Positions 21,125 through 32,688 of a stretch of DNA of 64,000 nt are shown one piece after another; position 1 is the first letter of the stretch, and each line of letters begins with the position of its first letter. Made by a program: the position numbers and the translations under genes. The notes below the pieces were generated by a model. That model made no database searches. It saw nothing but the letters and a program-made list of their open reading frames with translations, and had not been told where the DNA came from. Location of the stretch: assembly GCA_963377175.1 (NCBI GenBank), contig CAUJNA010003316.1, positions 119,501 through 183,500 on the forward strand, in the 5' to 3' direction. This DNA is from Effrenium voratum (taxonomy: Eukaryota; Sar; Dinophyceae; Suessiales; Symbiodiniaceae).

Positions 21125-23507
21125 TGCCTTCTTCCAAATGCGTGATTAAGTGGGGAAGACTGTTCAAGTGGGCAAAACTGACTGAGTCGAATGTGCAGTG
21201 CCGGTACTGCAAGTGCTTCAGCCGCTCAGTGGAAGGATAGCGAACAACGCAATTGAAACAACATGAGCGTGGAGTACTGCATCGGTTCCGACGAGCGACA
21301 GCGCTTGGCTGCAGCCCAAATCTGCCAGGCACCCCGTCAATGGACACCTTTCTGGGTGTTGTGGAGCGCCGCTTGAAAGGAGAATCGCTTCGAAAATTTC
21401 CTCTTGGCCGCTACAAGGAAAAGAACATTTCATGGTGCTTGAATGAGGCTATGTTGGACATGGAGCGGAAGAAACTTGGGAAGCGCCAGGTAGCTCTGAT
21501 TTCGCAAGATGCGCAAGGGCCGATGCTTTCTGTCAGATTTGCCTGTGTGTCAAACCGCGCTGCGAAACCGCAGCGCGGTCAACTTGAACTGCATCAAGGC
21601 CTCTGGGGGCTCTTCCACGGCCAAATTTGCGGCGCCCGAAGGATTGCCAGGACAACGCTGCGAGTTGCAAAAACTATGTTACAGGCTAGAAGAAAACCTC
21701 CGTCTGGGTGGTGCGGGAAGGCGCCGACATTTTACAAAAAGGCTTGGCAGCATTTTCGCAGAAGGGTGGAACCTAGGCGGCAAAGCTTTGCTTGCTCCAT
21801 GTTTCAAAACAAAATGCTTCTCCCTGACGCTGATGCTGCTGAGGAAATGTTTGCTTCGGATGCGGCCGCTGATGAACTGAGAGCCGGCCGTTTACTCTCA
21901 CTTCGGGACCACTTTTCTGCCGAGACTTTTCCAGCTATGAAGATTCGACTGCGCGACAGCGCGCATGCTGTCCAACGGCAACTCAGCGCAGTCCTCACGT
22001 GTTGCATTCCCAGTAAACAACCCTGCGCGGAACGGACAACTCACAGACAGCTGCCTTGCTGGCTAAGGTTTGCAAAGAAATGGCATCTTGACGAGACGCT
22101 TCAGGAATACATGCAGCAATTCATATCTGGAAAGGAGTCTATGACTGCGCTGATTTGGCATTCGCCAGATTTGAAGGTGATGTTTGCGAAGCATGTTGCT
22201 AGGCTCAAAAGTGGACATGTTTTAACACACATGCCGCAAGTGTGGCCATAGTGTCTCGTCGCGCTAAGGTTCGGCACATGGACGCCGAATTTCTGCGTCA
22301 CAGTGGCATGAGAGACTTGCAGTCGGCCAAGCATCGTCATTCTTCTCTGCAGAAGCCGATGGGGCGATTTATCCTTCTAGCGGATGCGTTCTTGGCCACA
22401 GCTCACGAGAGACTTAGTAGGCATCAGGCTTGCTTGAGTATGTCGCCATTTCAAAGAAAAACTGTGTTGCAAATCTAAGGATATTGCGAGTAAAGACCCA
22501 CGCGAAACCCCGAAGGGTTGCCAAGAAGTTCCTGGAGTCTATATCCACAGAGGTGTACCTGCAAATGGCTATGATGGCTGACGCTGCTGATGAGGAGATC
22601 AGAATTTTACGCAGATTTGACAAGAGCCAGATGGACATGAGTGCAGCGCAAACCTGCTTGACAACCTTTGCTCAAAGGCTGCATGTGCTCTTCGTGCAGA
22701 AAACAGCCACCTCCAGGGGTTACACACAGCACGCTTCTAGACAGCACTGAGTCGCGAAGCCCGTGATAAGTTTTCAGAGCTTCAAAGACTTGATCTGACT
22801 GCCAGGTGCTGAAGTGGCTGGAAAGACCTCGTTTGATTCAACTGGGCGCTGGGCACAGGAGTGTGGGAGGCAGCGTTTTGCCGATCGTTTTCAACAGGTG
22901 CTTTGCAAGGATGGCTGCATGGCTCGCCCTTGTCTCGCAGACCATCAAGACAGAGTTTCCTGATTTTGAACTGATCCACAACTTGTCAGCCTTTTCGCTC
23001 AGCGGCCCCCAAAAGAGCGCTGCGGAAACACAGCGCTGTCTTCTGCGGCTCTCCCAGATGTTCGACGCGAACTCTAAGCAGCTCTATGAACAGTTCCAAG
23101 ACTTAAAGCCTACAGCCCAACGCCACCGACCGGTTCTGAGTTTGTTTAACGGTGCATATTGCTTGTCCTGCTTTGCTTGTCGCTTTCCAATGCTCTGCCC
23201 AGGAAAACAACTGTCCAAGTCGGAAGAGTTGGGTGATTTGCAAGCCTGGACCTTGGCAGAGTCAAGTGTCGGCGGCCGCTGCCCGGACATGTCTAAAACA
23301 CTTGCCCGTGTCTTGCTGGCATCGGCGGCTGGAACTGCGCAGAGCGAGCGTGACTTTGCAGATATCAAGTACCACACTGCACGCGACAGGGCTTTCTTAG
23401 GCCCTTACTTCAAGGCGTTCGAGAGGCGGCTTCGCCAGTGGGCTTCGGCTCTGAAACATCATCTGCGTCCGCTCGCAAACCTAAGTTTGTTTCCGGTCTT
23501 CGACTAG
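21125..23507 (+). pseudogene. BED zinc finger, hAT-like transposase
   Basis: From ATG 21125, a BED-type finger reads NVQCRYC and then QLKQHERGVLH, but an in-frame TAG at 21238-21240 splits it. The middle frame (21253-22251) continues the protein, with a hairpin-encoded insertion at 21554-21579. The piece at 22430-22750 contains EVYLQMAMMADAADEE. The last piece (22806-23507) ends with SAAGTAQSERDFADIKYHTA followed by RDRAFL, matching the SER-F...T-R-L pattern of the hAT C-terminal dimerisation region. Some breaks may be introns and others decay. No terminal repeats were identified around it. Confidence 0.6.
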
Positions 23508-23971
23508 AAGCAAGCCGGCATGACGCTTGGCGGCACATAGCTTTTTTTAACTTGCCGGAGTTCGCTTTGCACACCTTGCCGGCCAAGGCACGAACAAGAA
23601 ATCCTGTTTCGGAAGCCGCGTGGATAGCTCGACGCCGGAAGAGTGTGAAGCGATGCTTAAAGCTGAACGATGCCCCTCGGGACATGCTGCGGCTGAGCAA
23701 AAGTTCCCGCAAGGCAGCTGGAAATGCAATTTCCACCAAGCACGAGGAAGCGACCAAAAAGTTGTCGGAGCTGAAGAAAAGACGGAGCTTTCAAGCTCAG
23801 CAAGACGACCTGCTGCTGCGGCAAGAGCAGCTTCGTCCAGCAGAGCACAGCCAATGCTTGGAGCGTAGGAGGAAAGCTGACCACCAAGCTCAGCTCGAAA
23901 GCTCGCTGCGGAAACGCAGGCGGAGTCAGCCTGAACTTCCAGCTCTGGCAAATATGCGCCTTGGCGTTTGA
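23438..23971 (+). CDS. Basic hypothetical protein
   Basis: A 177-codon frame overlaps the end of the transposase frame in a different phase, so its true start is downstream or in an exon boundary. It is rich in Arg, Lys and Gln, with a helical segment EEATKKLSELKKRRSFQAQQ. The CTGYG hairpin at 23904-23920 lies inside it. It could be an accessory protein of the transposase region. No family recognised. Confidence 0.3.
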   Translation: MGFGSETSSASARKPKFVSGLRLEASRHDAWRHIAFFNLPEFALHTLPAKARTRNPVSEAAWIARRRKSVKRCLKLNDAPRDMLRLSKSSRKAAGNAISTKHEEATKKLSELKKRRSFQAQQDDLLLRQEQLRPAEHSQCLERRRKADHQAQLESSLRKRRRSQPELPALANMRLGV

Positions 23972-24013
23972 ATTTGCTTTTGCGCCTTTGTTCTTGCAAG
24001 TTTTCTTAGGCGA

Positions 24014-24628
24014 TTGCTCGCGAAAGAGGAGGCAGACTCTACTGACTTGCACCAGAAACTCCACTCTTTGGGTGCCCTGGTGGTCAATGATTATCTCTTG
24101 GCTGAGGGCGTTGTGGTGAACAATGTCGCAAAACCTGGCTCTCGAGCTTCATGGCTAATGCGACTCTCTGGTGGTCTTATCGTAAGCCAAGCTGCGATCA
24201 AGACCGGGTTTGGGCCTTGGGTTAAATACAAAGGGCCAGCCAAGGGCACCCGAAGACATGTGCTCATTACGCCATCATTTCGCAAACGTCATCCGCGATT
24301 CGCTGTCTTGGCACAAACACGCATGCAAGAGCTCAACTGGAAAGAGTACGTGCGGGCCTTGGCTGGCTGTGGCACACTTGTCGTCCTGTCCGTGTCCCGT
24401 TTGCCTTGTTTGGAGCGGCGCGCCCCTGGTAACAGAACTGAGGACAAGGCTGCCCCCTGGGTGAACGCAGCCAAAGCTGCCAAGACCAAGAAGAACTATG
24501 TGAGTGTAGGACTTGTGCAGGAAAAGTCCGTGCTGACATCCACAAAGAAGTTCAACGCCCATACATTTGTACAGTGGGGAGCTCTTGGGGCAATAGAGCG
24601 ATTCTGCCTGGGTCACAGCCGCCAATGA
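24014..24628 (+). CDS. Hypothetical protein, 204 residues
   Basis: The frame runs from 24014 to TGA 24626-24628. It contains LHSLGALVVNDYLLAEGVVV and RFAVLAQTRMQELNWKEYV, with sequence complexity typical of a real protein. The 40-nt gap from the preceding frame could be an intron, which would make the two frames one gene. No domain recognised. Confidence 0.35.
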   Translation: MLAKEEADSTDLHQKLHSLGALVVNDYLLAEGVVVNNVAKPGSRASWLMRLSGGLIVSQAAIKTGFGPWVKYKGPAKGTRRHVLITPSFRKRHPRFAVLAQTRMQELNWKEYVRALAGCGTLVVLSVSRLPCLERRAPGNRTEDKAAPWVNAAKAAKTKKNYVSVGLVQEKSVLTSTKKFNAHTFVQWGALGAIERFCLGHSRQ

Positions 24629-24934
24629 CGAGCATTGGTCGCTGCACAGAATCTGCAGACTGGGGAAGGGGGCTGCCACTGCCTCGCGTCATAACAGAGA
24701 GAAACACGTCTATGCGATGGCTCGCTGTCTGATGACGGAAAGTGCTTCTTGAAGCGCTGGGAGTTAAACAGTGTACAAAGCCGTGGGGGGGTGGGGGGGA
24801 ACCTTGTCCCGGCTGATGCGCGGGTCCGGTCAGCCGAAAAATCCTCCATTTTGTGGGAGTTTTGTTTGAGCGCTTTCTGCCACGCAAGCCTGGTTTTTGG
24901 TGTTGCTCCCTGTGTCTGCCAAATGAACAATTCT

Positions 24935-25330
24935 GATGCATCAGAATTTTGGGCCCCTGCGAGTTCTGATGCGCTAGATTTTGGGTCCCTGCGAGTTCTG
25001 ATGCACTAGATTTTGGGCCCCTGCGAGTTCTGACGCACTAGATTTTTGAGTCTAAGTCGTTTATGCTTTTTAAAACGGGTCCTCGGGCTCTTTTGGGCCC
25101 GACAGCCCGAGTGCCGGGGGGTTCCGAACCCCCTGGCACTGCGAGTTCTGATGCATCAGAACTTGCAGTGCCGGGGGTTACCCCCCCATTTTCGAGTCCC
25201 AAGTGCCGGGGGGTTCCGAACCCTCTGGCACTCGGGGCTCGAAAGTGGGGGGGGTAACCCCTGGCACTGCGAGTTCTGATGCATCAGAACTTGCAGTGCC
25301 AGGGGGTACGGAACCCCCTGGCACTGCTGA
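24935..25330. repeat. Nested palindromes around AGTTCTGATGCATCAGAACT
   Basis: The 20-bp perfect palindrome AGTTCTGATGCATCAGAACT occurs twice (about 25145-25164 and 25271-25290). Around these copies lies a larger inverted repeat built from TGCCGGGGGTTACCCCC and its inverse, with TTCGAGTCCC/GGGCTCGAA at the centre. Smaller palindromes CGGGGGGTTCCGAACCC sit inside. Decayed single arms (GCGAGTTCTGATGC) lie at 24960-25035. No gene is seen from 24630 to 25522. Confidence 0.8.
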
Positions 25331-25522
25331 CCTGCTATTTGTTTTGGGGGGTATGTGCAATTAAGCCCCAAGCCGAGACTACTACGTCTTGTTGTCTGTT
25401 GTCTGGTGCGCTCATGTGTTCTGTCTGCCCGTCAAGCCGTTTCACGCTTCGCCCCGCAGCCAGCTTTCCTCCAGTTGCTTCTTCAGCTGATTTGCTGCGT
25501 TGCCGCAGAAAGTCCGTGAAGC

Positions 25523-26793
25523 ATGGGGAAGACATCCTTGAAGGTGAAGAAAACTGGCATCAAGAAGCCTCCTCGCGTGGAGAAGGTGGAGCCACATTGC
25601 CAGCGCAAGTGGCCAATCACGCTTGGGAGCGACTGCAGCGGCATGGGAACTGATGTTGTGGCAGCGAAGCAACTGGGGATTGAGTTCATGGTTCAGTTTG
25701 CCACCGATGTGGACCCAGATTGCCGAAAGGTGATTCTTTCCCACAAAAAGGGACCGAGGAGTCTTGGATATGCTCTTGGAAATGTTTGCGAGAAGTGTGA
25801 CTTGTACACAGCAGGGTTTCCGTGCCAACCATACAGCAGACTGCCAGAACAAGTAGCTGTTTTCAACCGAGTTTGGGTTACTTTCTGTTTTTTTGCACAT
25901 AGGCCTTTGCTTAGTCTGCTCCTTCCGAGGTACGGCGGGCGTCGGGCAGGGGAAATGCGACCAACGTGATTTATCAAAGGCTGTGGTGGACTACATCTGC
26001 CGCATGCAACCGCGTGGATTTGTGCTGGAGAATGTGACGGGCATCCGGAATAAGAAGCACAGGAAGCACTTCAACAAACTTCTGCAGCAGCTCAAGGAAT
26101 GTCGGCTTCCTGGGTCGCAGAAGCGGGCCTATGCTGTGAGCTGGCGAATGGTGAACAGCCGCAGTTTCGGGCTTCCGCAGAACCGGAAGAGGATCTACAA
26201 CATGGGCGCCAGGAGGTCCACGCGCAAGGGTGTGAAAACCAGAAAACCAAATATGGTCCACTCGCTGCCTGAAAGCAAGTTCGCTTGCCTGGACGACTTC
26301 TTGGAGAAGGGGCTTCCCAAGGTGGACATCAAGAAGCTTTGCAAAACCAAGCGGAACAACATTTTGGCAGGAAGGAAGAAGCTCAAGGCGAAGGGTGTTT
26401 GGAATCTGGACAGGGACATCATCGACGCAGGAGCCGGGAAAAAAATCCGGCAGGTCACCTCGGGCTATGTTCCCACAATCACATGCGCACGAGCCTCCGG
26501 CGACAACTTCTGGCTCGACAACGATTCTTGTCCAAACCAGATTTAGCGAGTGCAAATAATCAAGTGTGGCGAGTTGCCCAGCCCGCAGCCCGCTTACAGC
26601 CTGTGCTAAGGAAAGTCGCTTTCTCAGCCTCAAGGAGCTGGCGGCTTTGCAGGGATTCCACAACTTCCGCTGGCCCAAAAGTGTGTCCCGCGCCAAGAGA
26701 GGCAAAATGGTGGGCAACGCCATGTCGGTTCCTGTCCTGAGGGAGGCAATGAGGGCGGTGCTCACGGCAGCTAGGTTGATCCGCTGGGCCTAG
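25523..26793 (+). CDS. DNA (cytosine-5) methyltransferase with introns
   Basis: Exon 1 (from ATG 25523) has motif I LGSDCSGMGTDVVAAKQLG and catalytic motif IV DLYTAGFPCQPYS. Exon 2 (from about 25930) has PRGFVLENVTGIRN (motif VI) and SRSFGLPQNRKRIY (motif VIII), then VPTITCARASGDNFW. Exon 3 (from about 26610) has SLKELAALQGF and KMVGNAMSVPVL (motifs IX-X). All core motifs are present. Intron 1 (about 25834-25930) fits a GA-AG pair, a donor type used by dinoflagellates. The enzyme transfers a methyl group from AdoMet to C5 of cytosine in nuclear DNA. It differs from the short viral C5 enzymes at 46.8 and 60.6 kb. A hairpin directly follows the stop. Confidence 0.82.
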
Positions 26794-26813
26794 TAACTGT
26801 GGAGCCACAGTTA
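26794..26813 (+). repeat. Hairpin of the CTGYG family touching a stop codon
   Basis: Stem TAACTGTG/CACAGTTA with loop GAGC starts on the base after the TAG of the methyltransferase gene. It is a perfect 8-bp stem. Confidence 0.8.
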
Positions 26814-27073
26814 TTAAGACAAGAGCTGCTCCTGTTTAATTTGCTGGGACGATGGCCCTGCTTTGGGCTGGTGCTCCGCGACTGCAACAATTGACCGGGG
26901 TAAACAAAAAACGAAGCGTTGCTGACGCGGATCAAATTCGACTTTTCACAGAGAGTGGCCCGTGCTTTCAGATTAAGGCTCATCCGCAGTTTTCAGATTA
27001 AGGATCATCCGCAGTGTTTTTTTTTGAGGCCCCCGGCGCCAGCTGCGTAACCGCAGCGAGGTGCAGACTGCTA

Positions 27074-29516
27074 TGGTTCAATCAACATCCTCGGCAAGCT
27101 CAACCCCGGCGCAATGCCGGAACATAAGCGCTTCCCACTACGATGACGTGAGGAAGGCTTGGGAACTCATTGTGGGGCGCGGGCCTCAGTAATAGAGATG
27201 CCATCAGTCAGTACTGCGCTGCTGCTCAGGACGGATCTTTTCAGGGACCTGGAGTCAATGAAGCCCTTAACGATCGAGGAGGGCGGTCGTCAAGACCCCT
27301 TCGACAATCGCAAGTTGCAGTCCATGATGGAGGCCTTGAAGGAGGGAGATTCCACTACTGACCAGTACATTGCAGGCGGCAATGTAGCGTGGGTTAGCTG
27401 GTCATGGTCTTCGACTGCAAGTGTGCCAGTGTACAAGAGCAGCGTAAAGTGGATCATGCACACCACGTACAAGAACCCCAGCCTATAAATTTGGTGGTGG
27501 CAGTGGATGACTTGTTTATGGACCAGAAAAATGGGCAAATGAAGAGGATCAGTCCGGAGGAGGACCATCACGCCTTCATCTTGGCCACAGCGAGGGACTT
27601 GCAGCAAGACAAGTTCAAGGAGGCCGGCGCCGTCGCTGTCTTGGCCCCTAAATACATTACTAGCCAAGCATTGAGTTGCCAGCGCAGGAATGGAGAAGGG
27701 CGTGGCTGTCTTCCACGATCGATTGCCGCTGCAAGCCCGGGCTGAATTTGTTCTGGGAAGCGGCCAAGCAAAGGGAGGATGTTGGGACCAGCTACGAGAC
27801 CATGTACTACAGCCCTGTGCAACGCATCTTTCAAATAGTGTCCTTCAAGTTGAATCACGAATCAGCTTCCAAGACCAAGCTGACGACTAAGAAGCTTTTC
27901 GAGATCTTGTCTGCCAACTTGACGGTGACATCGGGGGAGGCAGTGACGCAGTCCTTTCTCGAAGTCTTGATGGCTCTGTGGAACTCCTTGCTGAGCGACA
28001 CTTCTTTCCGAGAGGAAGTCCTGCTTTCTGAGGAGCTCTTCGGAAAGCGAAGTCCCATCAAGTCCATATATGTTTTGCGAGACCTTGCCACTGCTTGCAA
28101 GAAGCACCCGCCTTGCGTGAAGTGGGTGTTCGATGCCCTCATGGATGCGGCGTTGAACAAAATCTTCAAGCAAGGCGAGCTCAACCCCCAGGCGTTGGCC
28201 GGCAAGAACACCCGTGGGAATAATTCCAAAGGGCCTGACTCCTAGCACCGCTGCTTTTGGCTTAGGTTTTGCCTTGATTGATGGGGGCGCACTGCTTCTG
28301 AGGCTGTTCCATATGTGGGCATGGAAGTATGTCCTGAAAGATGAGATCCTGGACGTGCTGTTGGCTCACAAGAGCCTGCCATGTGAGGACGCAAAACGCA
28401 TCCGGGAGAAACTCTCCACTCAGGAGACGTGGCGCAAGGCAATGGCTGGTGGCCTTCTCTTCTCGCGGGAGACGCTCGACAATATCCCTGACAATGAACT
28501 TGACCCTAGCATTTTGACTGCAATTGGTGATTCAAGTGTCGCCCCTGACATTGTAATGATCTGGACATGGCGCCGAGGCAAATCCGTGAAAGTCGTGGCC
28601 AACAAATCGTGGCTGGGGGCGCTGCAGCCAGCCAGTCAAGAGGCTGCGGAATTTCTGGCTGATCTCATTTACACCAAGAAGTACGACGAGAAGGTGAAGA
28701 GCGTGTTGCACACCAACTTTGACGTGAATGCCCTTCTCGAGCGCGAGGTGCTCAAGCCCATCTGGGACAAGCTAACCAAGAAAGCCGACAACACGGCTGC
28801 GGCGACGCAGGCGGAGTCAGCGGACGAAGGTGCGTTGGATGACGCCGCCCTTGTGAAAGCCGCCATCCGCCTTTCAGAGCCCAATGAAGCCAAGGCAACT
28901 GAGGCTGTCCTTGCAGTTGAAGCTCTGAAGACTGAAGACAAAGAGTTTCTGCTAGAAACTGAGACAACCGCCAAGGACCTTGTCAATTCCCTTTTGCAGG
29001 TCGCGGTGGCTGACCAAGAGATTGACAAACTCATCCTTGCTTTGTCGAAGGTGGAACTCCTAAAGACGCGAAGCCAGGAGGGTTCCCAACTTTTCATTTG
29101 GGACGTTGAGCAGGCAGGAGAGCATAAAACCGACGCTCGGAGGTCACCCCCTCCGTTTCAGAAAGAACACTTCGAGAAAGTGGTCAAGGGCGTGCTTTTT
29201 TCACGAAACATGCAATCCACTTTGACCTTTGACGACTCGGACGGGCCGCCTCCCCCAGACGCTTCGGATGTGTTGCCTAGCTTATTACATAAACACAGGA
29301 TGCGTGCGCCGTCCATGCGTTGCTCATCTTAGGTTCTTGTTCTTTGACGGAGGCCGGTCAGGCCTGCATTCTCATTGGAACAACCTGTTCAAGGGCATCG
29401 GCGTGACTAAGATGTGGAATTTAATCCACAGTGAGGCCTCGACAACTGCGAACAGGAAGGCCAGGAATCTGTCAGGGACGGCGATTGAGCGTGGGGCCAG
29501 GGCCTCAGCATTTTAA
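27074..29516 (+). CDS. Large hypothetical multi-exon protein
   Basis: Proposed start ATG 27074 (MVQSTSSASSTPAQCRNIS). A 41-bp intron (27189-27229, GTAATA-CAG) restores the frame to MKPLTIEEGGRQDPFDNRKL. Further exons include INLVVAVDDLFMDQKNGQMK and the long frame to 28213. A 52-bp intron (28214-28265) then leads to the frame reaching at least 29320, and LFFDGGRSGLHSHWNNLFKG continues after another intron near 29330. The central region is helical and acidic. The terminal part resembles proteins I associate with dinoflagellate transposon clusters. A hairpin lies inside at 28796-28811. Function unknown. Confidence 0.45.
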
Positions 29517-29736
29517 TGTGATTTCCTCGGAGGCACGGGGGCGGATAATGAGGTCAACGTGATTAACTTGGCAGAAAAGGTCTTGGTGACCACCACGGAT
29601 GCGCAAAAGCTGCAAGCTATCACGGGAAGCCGGAAGAACCTACATTTTGAGGGGACCGTGTGTTCAGATGCTGCGCCTTGGATAAACCAAACAGTGCGCG
29701 GTTGTTGGGCGCGCTCAGCTTGCGCCCCTTGTTTGC

Positions 29737-30484
29737 GTGCGAGTTTCTGAGGTCTACGGGGTCCCCCGGCATGATTTGGCAGGGCTGACAAGGCTGGCAC
29801 CTGTGTTCAAGCACGAGTTGCTTGGAAGCTTCCGCGCGGCTGGTGCACCGAACAACCAACAGCGAACAGATGGAAGTGCAAAGGACAACGTGGCAGGAGA
29901 ACCGATCACTTGGACTCCAAGGCATTCGCACATGATCGAGGAATTGTTGCACCGGTATCGGCCACGGGCTGTCACACTCATGACAGCAGCAGAGCCTGCG
30001 ACAGCCAGCGTGATTTTGACAAAAAGAATTCCAGTGACAGCAATTTGCTCATTGGCTGCATCGCAGTTTGATGTCCTTTTGCTCGAGTTTGGTTCTGGTG
30101 CCCAAGAAGAGCACGCCAGGCTTCTCACAAAAGCACGCCAAGTGGTTCACGGCCCAGGTCTGCACACAGCTCCTCGCGGCGATGACTGACCCTGCCAACG
30201 ACAAGATTTTCAACGCAAAGCTGGGAAAACTTTTGCACCTTCCGCATCCGCAGAGCAGCAGCACCCCTGAGCCTTCCACGTCCACGGTGACAGGCAAGAA
30301 GCGAAAGTCGCGGGGAGGTGCCAATGCAAAGCCGAAGCCAAGAAGGCTGCAAAGATGAAGGCGGCTCCGAAGAAGAAGTCGGAGAAAAATCTGATTGCAG
30401 AAGACGAAGAAGACGAAGAAATTGAAGATGAAGAGGACGTCGAGGAGGAGAATCTGAGTGAAGACTCTGTGGGCAGTGATGACT
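29737..30484 (+). CDS. Hypothetical protein with acidic tail, possibly 3' exons of the preceding gene
   Basis: The segment at 29737-30189 includes PITWTPRHSHMIEELLHRYR and continues in another phase at 30090-30358 (SQKHAKWFTAQVCTQLLAAM). It then passes into a Lys-rich stretch and an acidic tail (30356-30484, ending ENLSEDSVGSDD). Two phase changes imply short introns. The stop TAA (30482-30484) is followed within 2 nt by a perfect 10-bp-stem hairpin. The layout is reminiscent of a decayed methyltransferase-like domain common in dinoflagellate mobile genes, but no AdoMet motif is clear. Confidence 0.35.
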
Positions 30485-30486
30485 AA

Positions 30487-30510
30487 ACAAACTGTGGTGC
30501 CACAGTTTGT
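30487..30510 (+). repeat. Hairpin of the CTGYG family just after a stop codon
   Basis: Perfect 10-bp stem ACAAACTGTG/CACAGTTTGT with loop GTGC, 2 nt after TAA. Confidence 0.85.
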
Positions 30511-30756
30511 GCATTCTTTTGTTTAGCCAGCGCATGACAATAATGATGATAGCGGGACATGTCTGTTGGCAGCGACGCAATCACAGACCCAGGGCAGATT
30601 GCAGTTCGGAGCGCTGGGAGGAAAATGGGATAAACACGCTTGTGAGTGTCCTGTCTTTTGAACTGACAGTGCACGGAGAACCATTTGCAGTCCACGACCT
30701 GTGCTCTTGAGAGCCCAACCATGAGCCCCTCAAGCCAGTAAGTAGCATTGCCATTC

Positions 30757-31302
30757 ATGAGCGGCGGCATCGAAGAAGGCAACTTTTTCCCGAGCCTGAG
30801 GAAGAACGACAATTGCGATGAGCCTGACTCTGGCAACGAGGAGGCTCAGCCTTCCATCGAGCAGCTCTTCGGCGAGGCGGGGGGTTGGGATGATTCTGAT
30901 GAGCCGGAGGACGAGAACGAAGATATGAATGAAGAAGAAGAAGCAGAAGAAGAAGAAGACAAAGACGCAGGAGAAGATCCTCCATGTCCAGTAGCGAAGG
31001 CCAAAGCCAAGGCCAAAGCCAAGGCCAAGGCCAAAGCCAAGGCCAAAGCCAAGGCCAAAGCCAAGGCCAAGAAAGAGCCCAAAGCCAAGGCCAAGGTCAA
31101 AGCCAAGGCCAAAGCCAAAGGCAAGGCCAAAGCCAAGGGCGCGTCAAAGAAAACCACAAATTATGAAAATACCCGAAAAGCTTTCTTTGAGAACGCCTGG
31201 CTTCAGAGCACAGAGAGGAAGAATGCGATAGCTTCAATGCCAAGTCCTGAGAGAAGGCAACGCAAATTTGTGAAACCTCCTCCCGCTGATGATGTAAACT
31301 AG
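30757..31302 (+). CDS. Acidic protein with KA-repeat, histone-H1-like composition
   Basis: ATG 30757 (MSGGIEEGNFFPSLRKN) opens a 181-codon frame. Residues about 30-75 are strongly acidic (EDENEDMNEEEEAEEEEDK). Residues about 80-135 are a long KAKAKA tract coded by AAAGCCAAGGCC repeats. The tail is KTTNYENTRKAFFENAWLQS. Alternating Lys-Ala tracts are typical of DNA-binding tails, so a nuclear nucleic-acid-binding role is plausible. An upstream ATGAGCCCC followed by GTAAGT suggests an additional first exon. A hairpin follows 13 nt after the stop. Confidence 0.5.
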   Translation: MSGGIEEGNFFPSLRKNDNCDEPDSGNEEAQPSIEQLFGEAGGWDDSDEPEDENEDMNEEEEAEEEEDKDAGEDPPCPVAKAKAKAKAKAKAKAKAKAKAKAKAKKEPKAKAKVKAKAKAKGKAKAKGASKKTTNYENTRKAFFENAWLQSTERKNAIASMPSPERRQRKFVKPPPADDVN

Positions 31303-31315
31303 ACCTTGTGGCAAT

Positions 31316-31339
31316 GTCTGCTGCGGGCGCGCAGCAGAC
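31316..31339 (+). repeat. Hairpin of the CTGYG family after a stop codon
   Basis: Perfect 10-bp stem GTCTGCTGCG/CGCAGCAGAC with loop GGCG. Confidence 0.85.
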
Positions 31340-31531
31340 CATGGCATCGCGTGATGGGCAAAGAAACAAAAGAGCAAGCATTGCGTGTTGGACCTTGAAA
31401 GTTGCGACTGTCCTTGAAAGTTGCCATGTTGTTGATTGATGTTATTGCCCTGCAGATGTTTTCGCTTCACATCTAGGCTACTGCGCGTCAGTCCCACTTC
31501 CCACAGACATTACTGTGCTACCACAGTAATT

Positions 31532-32453
31532 ATGTCGTCATGGTTGGACAGCATGGGCCGTCAGGAGGCACGGTTTCAGCCAGGCGACCACGCTTGCTTG
31601 GTGACGTGGAAGTCCAGCTTCTTCCCGCTCTATCAGCTTCATGCGGAGATACTGGAACAGTTGGATCAAGCCCATCGTGTTTCGCAAAGGGAGCCCCATC
31701 TGCATGGAGGAGTTCAAGGATCTGCGAGTGTTCATTCATGTGAACAGCGACGATTATCTGGAAAGACATTACACAGAGGAAACTGCAGACTGGTGCAATC
31801 ACGAAACTCGCACTTCCTCAGTGCAGCAGTGGATCGAGCATCGGCCTTGGGTTCAGCTGGTGCCAGGGCCCACGAAGAACCTGATATATGCCATCAACGA
31901 GTACAAGAGGAAGCATTATCAGTTGCGGTGTGTTGTGTATGACATTCAACGTGCCTTTTATGGTGGAGATTATGGGCCGATTGGCCATGCTTCCTGGGAG
32001 AAGCGCTTCATGATTTGGGGCTGGCAGGACGAGTTCGATCGCGTGCCTGACCTGGTTCAGTGGCCCCAGAACTATTCCTCGATACTTTGCCTGCCAATCA
32101 GTGACCCCGTGCCAAAACCACGGGTGATGCTGAAGGCCCTTTACAGACGAGACGTTGACATCATTCGCAGGTTCATGCCACTTTCTCTCTTTCCTGGCAA
32201 CGCCATCTGGCATCCTGATGACATCGAGCAGATGACTGCAGTAAAGCATGAGTCTGATGCAGAAGGAGAGGACGCTGACATGCAGGTTCAGGTCCCTGGC
32301 ACCAAGTTCGATCAAATTGGCCGTGTCCAAGTTAGACCCCTCATCAAGAATTCGCCATGGCACCAAGATCAGCGCGCAAATCAGCGTGCTGCCGCCAGCT
32401 GCGGAAACGCAGCTGGAACTTCAAAACCAGTCACTGTGTTCTCCTCTGAGTAG
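31532..32453 (+). CDS. Hypothetical protein, about 300 residues
   Basis: ATG 31532 (MSSWLDSMGRQEARFQPGDH) lies directly after a perfect 9-bp hairpin (31509-31530). The reading phase changes near 31640, by an intron or a 1-nt indel. The main frame is from there to TAG 32453 and includes FRKGSPICMEEFKDLRVFIH and YGPIGHASWEKRFMIWGWQD. Near the C-terminus the hairpin at 32395-32416 encodes SCGNAAGT. Composition is protein-like, with many aromatic residues. No family recognised. Confidence 0.45.
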
Positions 32454-32688
32454 AGACTGAGACAGGCCCGCCGCCAGCCACAACGCACAGTGTTTTTGAG
32501 GCTGAAGTTGTGTGGCCTTGGATTGAAAAAAATGCATCGAGCCACGGAGTGTGGTGTTTGCATGTGCATGAGCACTGCTAGGCTTTGTTGTTGTGTGAGT
32601 GCACGGGCATTGCTGCTGCTTGTCGTCCTGCCCTTGACTTGCATCGTCGCAGTCATTAAGGCCCGAGTTTTGCCGAAGGTTTCCAAAC

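Noticed and set aside
30984..31166. Gln/Gly/Ser-rich frame overlapping the KA-repeat gene
   Set aside because: Another phase of the AAAGCCAAGGCC repeat; the KA frame has the start, the acidic domain and the flanking unique sequence.
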